From positions 1-59,485 of the forward strand of contig CAUDEF010000011.1 of NCBI GenBank assembly GCA_958448515.1: DNA of 59,485 nucleotides, given 5' to 3'. A program made the translations under genes and the position numbers. Source of the DNA: an uncultured Phascolarctobacterium sp. (GTDB lineage: Bacteria > Bacillota > Negativicutes > Acidaminococcales > Acidaminococcaceae). This document shows, piece after piece, positions 24,782-32,078 of the stretch (its first letter is position 1; the number at the start of each line of letters is the position of its first letter). The notes below the pieces were generated by a model. That model saw only the letters and a list, made by a program, of their open reading frames with translations, searched no databases and was not told the DNA's origin.

Positions 24782-26167
24782 ATGAACTACACATTAATGA
24801 ATAAAAACAGACCGCTTGCAGAAATAGAGCTTGCTGACAACGGCTATATTATAGGAATAAACAAGATACAAGATCCTGCAGCCTTTCCAGTAGGTGTAAT
24901 AGATGATTCCTTAAAAAATACTGTCGGCAGACTTAACAGCTGGTGGCATGGTAGAGCTATACCGGCAAGCCGCGACGGGCTGCAATTTGTACTGCATACC
25001 TACGGTATTGAAAATACCACAGCACTTGCTGTAAAAAGTCTTGGCTTAAGTTTGTCTGACCAATACTGGATAAAACCAGAAGGTAGCGATATTACCTGGC
25101 AGGATGTAAATTTCTTTACTAATGATTTTTCTAAAGACCTGGGGGAAGCATTCTTTTCCCGCGGCAGCTCCAAGCCAGATATAAACCCCATGACGCCTGA
25201 CGCTAATAGTAATGGCTGGCTGAAGAAGAAATGGGTTATCATCGACGGCGAAAAATATCTTGCTAAAGCCGGCTCTGCTCCTTTAATGCAGCAGCCTTAT
25301 AATGAAGTAGCTGCAGCACAAATTATGTCCTCTCTCGGCATTGAACACGTGGATTATAAACTGATCAGCGAACATGGCAGACCTCTTTCACTATGCAGGA
25401 ATTTTATCACAGAGGATACAGAATTCGTACCGGCATATCTGATCAGAAATGTACTGCCCAAATCAAATAATGACAATGATTATACCCATTTTCTTAAATG
25501 TGCAGATAAGCTGCAGATCCCAAAAGTAAGAGAACATTTAGATCAGCTGCTGGCTATAGATTTTATAATTGAAAATACAGACCGTCATTTCGGTAACTTT
25601 GGCTTTATCCGTGATGTAAACACACTCAAATTTATCGGCCCGGCTCCGATATTTGATAGCGGCACAAGCCTATGGTGTGAAGCCCTTAATTCTGAAATCG
25701 GCTCCTGGCAAAAATGTATGCCCTTTAAAGAAACCCATAAGGAACAACGCAAACTCATCTTCAGCTATAAGCTTAATTATGAAGCTCTTACTGAATGTGC
25801 CGAAACAGTACATAATGTTTTAAACACAAGTCCTTATATGGATCCAGAAAGGGTAGAGAAGATCACTGCAGCAGTTGATAACAGAAGCCGGCTTTTGGCG
25901 AATCATATCAGTTCAGAACTGAAAAACAGTATGAACTATAAAGCTGCCTATGATTTTTTTCGTATAAATAATGAAGCGGCAAAAAACGGTAAGCAAAGTA
26001 CAGACTTAGACATTTATAGAGCTATGTTAAAATTTGGGCTTTCTGAAGAACGGTGCAATAGTATAATTGAGCAAAGTCCGGTGCTCAAAAATTCACTTAC
26101 TAAATATATAAATTTTAAAGAATCCTTATCATCAATTTTGCATAAGAATAATAACTTGGAACTATAA
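24782..26167 (+). CDS. HipA-like serine/threonine kinase
   Basis: This 461-residue protein has the HipA kinase core: ATP-lobe Lys in KYLAKAG (K162), an Asn-Glu pair in YNEVAAAQ, the catalytic loop NTDRHFGNFGF (D267, N272) and the metal-binding FDSG (D292). The first 140 residues are an N-terminal domain common to free-standing Firmicute HipA-like proteins. HipA kinases phosphorylate a translation factor or tRNA synthetase and cause growth arrest. No HipB-type antitoxin is adjacent; the HEPN gene 54 bp upstream takes that position. The ATG at 24782 follows AAAGGGGG. A hairpin follows the stop. Confidence 0.82.
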   Translation: MNYTLMNKNRPLAEIELADNGYIIGINKIQDPAAFPVGVIDDSLKNTVGRLNSWWHGRAIPASRDGLQFVLHTYGIENTTALAVKSLGLSLSDQYWIKPEGSDITWQDVNFFTNDFSKDLGEAFFSRGSSKPDINPMTPDANSNGWLKKKWVIIDGEKYLAKAGSAPLMQQPYNEVAAAQIMSSLGIEHVDYKLISEHGRPLSLCRNFITEDTEFVPAYLIRNVLPKSNNDNDYTHFLKCADKLQIPKVREHLDQLLAIDFIIENTDRHFGNFGFIRDVNTLKFIGPAPIFDSGTSLWCEALNSEIGSWQKCMPFKETHKEQRKLIFSYKLNYEALTECAETVHNVLNTSPYMDPERVEKITAAVDNRSRLLANHISSELKNSMNYKAAYDFFRINNEAAKNGKQSTDLDIYRAMLKFGLSEERCNSIIEQSPVLKNSLTKYINFKESLSSILHKNNNLEL

Positions 26168-26205
26168 AAAAACAGGAGTAAACAATGTTTACTCCTGTTT
26201 TAATT
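26166..26205. terminator. Hairpin between HipA-like and Cys-rich hypothetical genes
   Basis: AAAACAGGAGTAAAC / GTTTACTCCTGTTTT, a perfect dyad between convergent genes. Confidence 0.85.
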
Positions 26206-26516
26206 TATCTATTAAAGAATTTGCATTCCTCAAAATTTTTACTACATAAATAATCAAAATGCAGACCTGGCACTAAATCTGCTTTCTTACATTTTACACT
26301 ATAAAACCCTCCGCAAAGATAAACTCCCTCAAAATATGGGCATTTGCTGTAATACAAACGACCTTTTTTGATAAATACGCATTCTTCTTCATCTGGAGTA
26401 ACTATTTTTGTTACCCATTCATATCCATAACCTTTTTTCTTTAAACGTTCTTTTACAATTTCTTCCCACAGAAAATCCGGTGCAAACAGGTCTTGCTCTA
26501 TAATTTTTTTAGACAT
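26205..26516 (-). CDS. Hypothetical Cys-rich protein (103 aa)
   Basis: I do not recognise this small protein. It has acidic and basic stretches at the N terminus and five Cys in the second half in pairs (CPYFEGVYLC, CKK, LCSKNFEEC), which may bind a metal. There is no signal peptide or membrane segment. The start has GGAGT upstream and the gene is convergent with the HipA-like kinase. Codon use is AT-rich like the rest of the island. Confidence 0.6.
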   Translation of the reverse strand: MSKKIIEQDLFAPDFLWEEIVKERLKKKGYGYEWVTKIVTPDEEECVFIKKGRLYYSKCPYFEGVYLCGGFYSVKCKKADLVPGLHFDYLCSKNFEECKFFNR

Positions 26517-26829
26517 CGTGGTTACTCCTTTCGTATTTAATTATTTTTATTTGCTTTTCGCACGCATTTTAAAACGGCGAAACAAAAAAAACAGCAAGGA
26601 CAGCGCAGCTGCGCAGTTTATCCTTGCTGTTTTTTTAGATGAGGCGTTAAAATCGTGACGGTGAAAAGCAATAAGAATGTTATATATAAATGAACAAAGC
26701 TATCAATGAATGTCCATCTTTTTCTATGAACATAGATAACATCTCTAATCTTTTACTTTCAGCAGCCTTTTGGCTGCTTTTTCTTTATAAAAAACGGCTG
26801 ATTTTATCAGCCGTTGTAAAGAGATAAAT
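26517..26829. other. 313-bp non-coding stretch with three hairpins
   Basis: 26585-26636 is a two-level structure: ACAGCAAGGA / TCCTTGCTGT arms, extended by A and T runs, enclosing the 12-bp palindrome GCGCAGCTGCGC. A plus-strand hairpin AGCAGCC-TTTT-GGCTGCT with a T tail is at 26761-26783. AACGGCTGAT / ATCAGCCGTT (26793-26815) with T tail on the minus strand ends the CDI immunity transcript. A 45-codon ORF (26691-26828) spans the last two hairpins and is judged spurious. Confidence 0.7.
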
Positions 26830-27204
26830 TTATTTAATAACAAAATAAATACTAATACCTATTGTGACCAAAATAAGATAGCCAATCATAATATAGATAT
26901 TTCTAACTTTTTGCTTTTTAATATTGAAATCGGTTATTTTTTGAACCTCAACATAATGATTGTACACCAAACCTCCAATCCCAACTATCAACACATATCC
27001 CATAATATTATTTAAAAAAATTGGTATTTTATATCCTATAATAAAATAATTTAAAAGATAAATTCCTTCTATAATAGATACTATATAAGCACACAATATA
27101 CCTTTATTCATATTTGTATACTTATTTATCAAATCTTTTATAATAAAATAACAACACCCTAAAATAATAATTATCCATGTATAATTTTCAAAAAAATCAA
27201 TCAT
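26830..27204 (-). CDS. Putative CdiI-type membrane immunity protein, module 1
   Basis: A 124-residue membrane protein with four hydrophobic segments, directly downstream (23 bp) of an orphan CdiA C-terminal gene, the position of a contact-dependent-inhibition immunity gene. It begins MIDFFENYTW, and a diverged paralogue of the same pattern follows the second toxin module. A membrane immunity protein suggests that the toxin acts at the inner membrane. GAGGCG lies upstream of the ATG. Function is inferred from position and pairing. Confidence 0.65.
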   Translation of the reverse strand: MIDFFENYTWIIIILGCCYFIIKDLINKYTNMNKGILCAYIVSIIEGIYLLNYFIIGYKIPIFLNNIMGYVLIVGIGGLVYNHYVEVQKITDFNIKKQKVRNIYIMIGYLILVTIGISIYFVIK

Positions 27205-27227
27205 TCAATTTCGCCTCACTATATTTG

Positions 27228-28886
27228 TTAATCAACTTTCATTGTTTGATCAATCCAAACAGATATATTTGCTTCGCTCATTATTACTATAGCCTTATTA
27301 ACATTACCAGTAACACTATCGATTATAGTAAATACACCAGCCTTTCCAAAATCAACTATACTATCTTGAGCAAAGTCTTGATTAAATCCATGTTTATCAT
27401 AATTTTTATATAGTGAGTATGTTGTATCTCCTATAGTAAAAGCTTTTCCAACTATACTTACAGGAGCAGTAATAGATGCAGCAGTCAATTTAACACCTTC
27501 ACCAAAGACATCTGGTAAGTGCTTTACTACATTATACTCATTAAAGAACTTTTTGGCTGCTATCAGATTGTTATGTAATCCTAAATCTTTATTTACTACA
27601 AAATTTACACCTGCATTATCATATTTAGTGATTTTTTCAAGCATTGTAAGCAAGTATTTTTCCATGTCTTCTGCTTTGCCTGGGTCTACTTGTCTGTTAT
27701 ATTCACTTTGTGCTAATGCATCTTCTATAATTTTCAATTTTTCTTCTTGTTTTGTAGCTTTTTCCAATCTAAAGGCTATTTTTTCCTGTTCTTCATGAGT
27801 TAAGTGGTTATATTTTTCTGTACTTATAGCGCCGGAAGCTCCTGTCTGCGCATTACCTCCTGCTATTTCTCCTGCTACTGCGCCTATCATTCCCGCAGCT
27901 ATTTGTTTTAATGCCGGGTCTTTTATTTCGTTAATTGCGCTTTGCATTGATTCAAGCAGCGCTGTTCCGTTGGCTCCCGCAAGGAAGTTCCCGCTTGTCC
28001 ATTCCGCTACCAGTCCGTCTACCAGGCTGTTTAATACTGCTTTTTCTTCTGATGAAAGCTTTCCAGTCAAATCTCCGATATAGGAATGTGCTACCTCCTG
28101 GAAGAGTCCTGCAAACTCCTGTTTTTCTTCTACTTTTGTTTTATCGAAGATTTCTCCCAGTTTGTTCAGGCTGTTTTTGGTATCACGGTTCAGATCTTTC
28201 AGATCCTGTTTCTGCTTGTCTTTATCCCGAATTTCGATTTCTCCTTCAGCAATGGTAGCTTTGGTGTCGCTTTCCGCCTTATCTTCTGCCGGCATTCCTA
28301 TATTCGGCGTTACTCCGGCTTCTTTTTTATCTGCGTCTTTGCTGGTATCAATGTTTATACCCATACTACCAGCTTCATATTCGGCTTTGTTATGAATATC
28401 TTCATAGGTCAGCGTACCTGTGGAGATTTTATTTTTTTCTGCTTCAGCTTCGCTGCTGATTATTCCTCCTTTAAGGCCTGTGTTTTCGCCTACATTGATG
28501 TCAAAGCCTTCTTTTCCAGCATAGATACCGCTCTGATCTGTTACGCTGTCGTACTTGCTGTCGATTTCACCTTTGCTGATTCCGCCTGTTACGCCTACTT
28601 TACCAGTTCCAAAGTCATAGTCTATGCCTATGCCGCCAGATTTGCTTTCTTCTTTGTAGTCGTTACTGTCCTGCTTGCTTTCGATGTTCAGATTACCACC
28701 AACTTCGCCTGTTACCTTATTACCGGACAGCTTGCCGCCTTTGATGTTGGTGTCTTCACCGCTGGTAAAGGTCAGATCTTTTTCGGCTGTTACTATGCTT
28801 TCATTATGTACAGTACTGTTGGCATCTACTGTTCCTTTAGATTTACTGCCGCTGATATTGACGCTGTTTATATTGCTTATTACCAT
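27228..28886 (-). CDS. Orphan CdiA/FHA C-terminal toxin fragment, module 1
   Basis: The 552-residue ORF is the tail of a two-partner-secretion exoprotein. Residues 1-150 are filamentous-hemagglutinin repeats (e.g. EKDLTFTSGEDTNIKGGKLSG). Residues about 150-460 are a pretoxin region shared with module 2. The last 90 residues after HLPDVFGE are the variable, toxin-like part, with hydrophobic patches. There is no signal peptide or TPS domain and no Shine-Dalgarno; the ATG lies four bases after the stop of the module 2 immunity gene. It can only be delivered after recombining onto a full-length cdiA, which is not in this window. Confidence 0.8.
   Translation of the reverse strand: MVISNINSVNISGSKSKGTVDANSTVHNESIVTAEKDLTFTSGEDTNIKGGKLSGNKVTGEVGGNLNIESKQDSNDYKEESKSGGIGIDYDFGTGKVGVTGGISKGEIDSKYDSVTDQSGIYAGKEGFDINVGENTGLKGGIISSEAEAEKNKISTGTLTYEDIHNKAEYEAGSMGINIDTSKDADKKEAGVTPNIGMPAEDKAESDTKATIAEGEIEIRDKDKQKQDLKDLNRDTKNSLNKLGEIFDKTKVEEKQEFAGLFQEVAHSYIGDLTGKLSSEEKAVLNSLVDGLVAEWTSGNFLAGANGTALLESMQSAINEIKDPALKQIAAGMIGAVAGEIAGGNAQTGASGAISTEKYNHLTHEEQEKIAFRLEKATKQEEKLKIIEDALAQSEYNRQVDPGKAEDMEKYLLTMLEKITKYDNAGVNFVVNKDLGLHNNLIAAKKFFNEYNVVKHLPDVFGEGVKLTAASITAPVSIVGKAFTIGDTTYSLYKNYDKHGFNQDFAQDSIVDFGKAGVFTIIDSVTGNVNKAIVIMSEANISVWIDQTMKVD
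27481..28446. repeat. ~966-bp direct repeat, copy A (CDI pretoxin region)
   Basis: Nearly identical to 29556-30521, offset 2,075 bp throughout. Differences are scattered point changes. It covers the shared pretoxin region and ends where the toxin tails diverge. Confidence 0.9.
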
Positions 28887-28890
28887 TTTA

Positions 28891-29276
28891 TTAAATTCTT
28901 AAAAATATATACCATATTGCTAAACATACTACTAATATAAGATAAGCGGAACTAAAATAAAATTTTTTTAATTCTTTTATTCGTTCACTTTTATTCTCTA
29001 ATTTGCTTATCTTGATATACGCATTTTTCATAATAAAAAACCATTGAACTAATATGGACATTCCTAAGATATGATTATTATATTTTCCAAATGTATTATT
29101 AAAATAATGTATTGAAAAATAATCTATCAACCATATTCCCTGAAATATTCCAATACAAATAGCAATTAGCTCATTATTATTTATTTTCTCCCTTCTTTTT
29201 TTTAATTCTTTATATACTAAATAAAAACACATAAATAAAATAATAACCCACGTATAATCTTAAAAAAACCAATCAT
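28891..29276 (-). pseudogene. CdiI-type membrane immunity gene, module 2, frameshifted near its start
   Basis: From the ATG at 29276, which has a strong GGAGG, the frame reads MIGFFKII and stops after 19 codons. One base later in register (from 29259) the frame reads DYTWVIIL and runs on to 28891, exactly matching the MIDFFENYTW opening of the module 1 immunity protein. So one base is missing around 29260-29262, in a T7-A2 stretch. The remaining ORF could restart at the ATG at 29232 (113 residues) but would lack most of the first membrane segment and has no ribosome site. It is either a lost immunity gene or a sequencing error. Confidence 0.75.
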
Positions 29277-29305
29277 TATACATTACCTCCATCAAATTGT
29301 TTATA

Positions 29306-30523
29306 TTAATTATGTTTTATTTCTTCATTGACATAAACAGTTACTGTGGATTTACTAAAAATAGCAACTCCAATTGGAAGTGATGTATATTTGTCAAATA
29401 CATAAAAAGCCCCTGTTTTTAAAGCTTCAGCAGAACTATCAAAAACAAAATCATTATTCATTCCATGTTTATCATAACTACCATACATTGAATAACCAAA
29501 ATCGCCTATATTTAATACATTACCTACTATAGAGGCAGGTCCAACAATTTCAATGGCAGTCAATTTAACAGCTTCACCAAAGACATCCGGTAAGTGTTTT
29601 ACTACATTATACTCATTGAAGAACTCTTTAGCTGCTATCAGATTATTATGTAATCCTAAATCTTTATTTACTACAAAATTTACACCTGCATTATCATATT
29701 TAGTGATTTTTTCAAGCATTGTAAGCAAGTATTTTTCCATGTCTTCTGCTTTGCCTGGGTCTACTTGTCTGTTATATTCACTTTGTGCTAATGCATCTTC
29801 TATAATTTTCAATTTTTCTTCTTGTTTTGTAGCTTTTTCCAATCTAAAGGCTATTTTTTCCTGTTCTTCATGAGTTAAGTGGTTATATTTTTCTGTACTT
29901 ATAGCGCCGGAAGCTCCTGTCTGCGCATTACCTCCTGCTATTTCTCCTGCTACTGCGCCTATCATTCCCGCAGCTATTTGTTTTAATGCCGGGTCTTTTA
30001 TTTCGTTAATTGCGCTTTGCATTGATTCAAGCAGCGCTGTTCCGTTGGCTCCCGCAAGGAAGTTCCCGCTTGTCCATTCCGCTACCAGTCCGTCTACCAG
30101 GCTGTTTAATACTGCTTTTTCTTCTGATGAAAGCTTTCCAGTCAAATCTCCGATATAGGAATGTGCTACCTCCTGGAAGAGTCCTGCAAACTCCTGTTTT
30201 TCTTCTACTTTTGTTTTATCGAAGATTTCTCCCAGTTTGTTCAGGCTGTTTTTGGTATCGCGGTTCAGATTTTTCAGATCCTGTTTCTGCTTGTCTTTGT
30301 CCCGGATTTCGATTTCTCCTTCTGCAATGGTAGCTTTGGTGTCGCTTGCCGCCTTATCTTCTGCCGGCATTCCTATATTCGGCGTCACTCCGGCTTCTTT
30401 TTTATCTGCGTCTTTGCCGGTATCAATGTTTATACTCGTACTACCAGCTTCATATTCGGCTTTGTTATGAATGTCTTCATAGGTCAGCGTACCTGTGGAG
30501 ATTTTATTTTTTTCTGCTTCCAT
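29306..30523 (-). CDS. Orphan CdiA/FHA C-terminal toxin fragment, module 2
   Basis: A 405-residue ORF that begins inside the pretoxin region of module 1 (EAEKNKISTG) and lacks the FHA repeats. The pretoxin segment is about 97% like module 1. The last 90 residues differ, beginning after HLPDVFGE, while still related (IGDFGYSMYGSYDKHGMN versus the module 1 tail). An ATG has arisen at the break point; only a weak AGGG precedes it, and a TATAAT-like box is further upstream. The immunity gene 29 bp downstream is frameshifted. Delivery needs recombination with a full-length cdiA. Confidence 0.78.
   Translation of the reverse strand: MEAEKNKISTGTLTYEDIHNKAEYEAGSTSINIDTGKDADKKEAGVTPNIGMPAEDKAASDTKATIAEGEIEIRDKDKQKQDLKNLNRDTKNSLNKLGEIFDKTKVEEKQEFAGLFQEVAHSYIGDLTGKLSSEEKAVLNSLVDGLVAEWTSGNFLAGANGTALLESMQSAINEIKDPALKQIAAGMIGAVAGEIAGGNAQTGASGAISTEKYNHLTHEEQEKIAFRLEKATKQEEKLKIIEDALAQSEYNRQVDPGKAEDMEKYLLTMLEKITKYDNAGVNFVVNKDLGLHNNLIAAKEFFNEYNVVKHLPDVFGEAVKLTAIEIVGPASIVGNVLNIGDFGYSMYGSYDKHGMNNDFVFDSSAEALKTGAFYVFDKYTSLPIGVAIFSKSTVTVYVNEEIKHN
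29556..30521. repeat. ~966-bp direct repeat, copy B (CDI pretoxin region)
   Basis: Second copy of 27481-28446. Its right end coincides with the 5' end of the module 2 ORF, as expected for a recombination join. Confidence 0.9.
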
Positions 30524-30646
30524 ATAATCATCGCCCTTGTATTACATTTATTATATATTTCTACATACAAAACACTTTTACCTACTTTAATCAACTCTCA
30601 CATATTATATTTTATTATTCTATACATTACGTTCCAGCAGGCATAA

Positions 30647-30682
30647 AAAAATCTGTATAACCACAGTTATACAGATTTTTTA
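30647..30682. terminator. Terminator after tatD
   Basis: AAAAATCTGTATAAC / GTTATACAGATTTTT, 15-bp arms, loop of 4; marks the border between the accessory island and the core block. Confidence 0.85.
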
Positions 30683-30684
30683 CT

Positions 30685-31464
30685 TTAGTTAATCTTTGTA
30701 AACAGCGTTTTTACATTTTTAGTAGTCTGCTCTGCCAGCTCTTCAAAAGGCATACCCAGCACTTCTGCCGCATGGCGCGCAGTCAGCTCCACATAACCAG
30801 GATTATTGCGCTTGCCGCGGTAAGGTACTGGTGTCAGATACGGGCTGTCTGTTTCAAAAATCAGCAAATCTTTGGGTACATAGCTCATTACCTCACGTAC
30901 CTTCTGGGCATTTTTATAGGTAGATGTACCGCCAAAACCAAAGTAATAGCCTCTTTTAGCCAGCTCCTTAGCCATTTCCAAAGATCCTGAAAAGCAGTGG
31001 AATACTGCGCGTACACCGGTAACTTCCTTCTGGAAAATTTCCAGCATATCTCCGTGAGCATCACGGTCATGAATAATAATGGGCAGGTCAAACTGCTTTG
31101 CCAGGTCAATCTGCTCCAGAAAAATGCGTTTCTGCACTTCTTTGGGCTCATTTTCTTTCCAGTAATAGTCCAGGCCAATTTCACCAACAGCAACTACTTT
31201 AGGATGCTGTGCCCACTGGGCAAGCTGATCCAAGTAATTGGCAGGAATACCTTTTAATTCTTCCGGATGCCAGCCTACGGCAGCATAAATAAAATCGTAT
31301 TTTTCTGCCAGCTCTACGGCAAAGGCAGAGGTAGCTTCATCACAGCCGGGATTGACAATACCGTCCAAATCCTGCTGCAGCTGTGCAATTAAAGTTTCTC
31401 TGTCATCAGTAAAATAATCTGAATCTAAATGTGCGTGGGAATCCCACAATCCTGTTCTGCTCAT
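30685..31464 (-). CDS. tatD: TatD-family metal-dependent DNase
   Basis: The 259-residue protein has the TatD metal-binding motifs in order: DSHAHLD near 8-14, GEIGLDYY near 93-100, IIHDRDAHGD near 128-137, FHCFSGS near 155, and the C-terminal ETDSPYLTP. TatD enzymes are cytosolic 3'-5' exonucleases acting on single-stranded or damaged DNA. It is the last gene of the leftward metG-tatD block, with a small membrane-protein gene inserted between them, and ends at a strong terminator. Confidence 0.95.
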   Translation of the reverse strand: MSRTGLWDSHAHLDSDYFTDDRETLIAQLQQDLDGIVNPGCDEATSAFAVELAEKYDFIYAAVGWHPEELKGIPANYLDQLAQWAQHPKVVAVGEIGLDYYWKENEPKEVQKRIFLEQIDLAKQFDLPIIIHDRDAHGDMLEIFQKEVTGVRAVFHCFSGSLEMAKELAKRGYYFGFGGTSTYKNAQKVREVMSYVPKDLLIFETDSPYLTPVPYRGKRNNPGYVELTARHAAEVLGMPFEELAEQTTKNVKTLFTKIN

Positions 31465-31467
31465 AAT

Positions 31468-32061
31468 TTACCCCAGTATATAATGAAAAATTCCTATATA
31501 TGCTTCTAAAATAAACAAAAAACTTAACAAAATATATCTTACAACAGCTGCTTTACGTGAGTAAATTTCTTCACCAACAATATAAAACATCTGCGGATTA
31601 TTCAGGTTATACATAATTTTTTTGCGTACTCCCTCTGTAAATCCACCCTGCAGCTGATCGCCGTCTTTTGTTCTGCGTCCCTTAGCCTCGTTAATAGCGC
31701 AGCTGTACTTTTTATCTTCAATCTCAAAATCTATAACAGGGCGCAGCTGATTGCCTCTGTCCCAGGTTTTTTTATAACCGGAGATAATGCCGCTGCCCTT
31801 ACCTGTACATAGTTTACTGAGCACAGGAAAATAATCTGCTGTAAAAGCTCTGACAAGAGAAATAAGAAAGATAAGCAAAGCCAGTTTTACCATCCAGGAA
31901 ACTGTTTTAAACATGTAAAAATAATAACCCGGAATATGTTTATCCAGCCATATATGAGGCAATATATAAGGCGCCAGACTGCTGATTAAGACCAGCAGAG
32001 CACTGACGCCTAAAAGTACATAAGGACGCCAGTAAAGTCTGAAAAACAACTTTTCTGACAT
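31468..32061 (-). CDS. Hypothetical membrane protein with a central soluble domain
   Basis: I do not assign a function. The 197-residue protein has two N-terminal membrane segments (about 14-36 and 50-72), a soluble part of about 85 residues with a DUF3592-like look (FEIEDKKYSCAINEAKGRR), and one C-terminal membrane segment. It lies three bases from tatD and 17 bp from metG, so it is co-transcribed with them. It is not part of the usual Firmicutes block. Confidence 0.65.
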   Translation of the reverse strand: MSEKLFFRLYWRPYVLLGVSALLVLISSLAPYILPHIWLDKHIPGYYFYMFKTVSWMVKLALLIFLISLVRAFTADYFPVLSKLCTGKGSGIISGYKKTWDRGNQLRPVIDFEIEDKKYSCAINEAKGRRTKDGDQLQGGFTEGVRKKIMYNLNNPQMFYIVGEEIYSRKAAVVRYILLSFLFILEAYIGIFHYILG

Positions 32062-32078
32062 TATGTCCTCCTATAAAA

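Noticed and set aside
26691..26828. A 45-codon ORF ending Lys-Arg-stop
   Set aside because: It has no ribosome site and spans two terminator hairpins, which explain its sequence.
28086..28940. A 284-codon open frame on the plus strand
   Set aside because: It is the mirror of the CdiA fragment; it lacks a ribosome site, is rich in Phe and Cys runs, and recurs as a shadow in the second repeat copy.
29255..29276. Phase variation by the T7 tract in the CDI immunity gene
   Set aside because: Gaining one T or losing two gives a stop codon at once, so T slippage cannot switch the gene on.
27481..30521. Long repeats as an insertion sequence pair
   Set aside because: The repeats encode the CDI pretoxin region and have no transposase or terminal inverted repeats.
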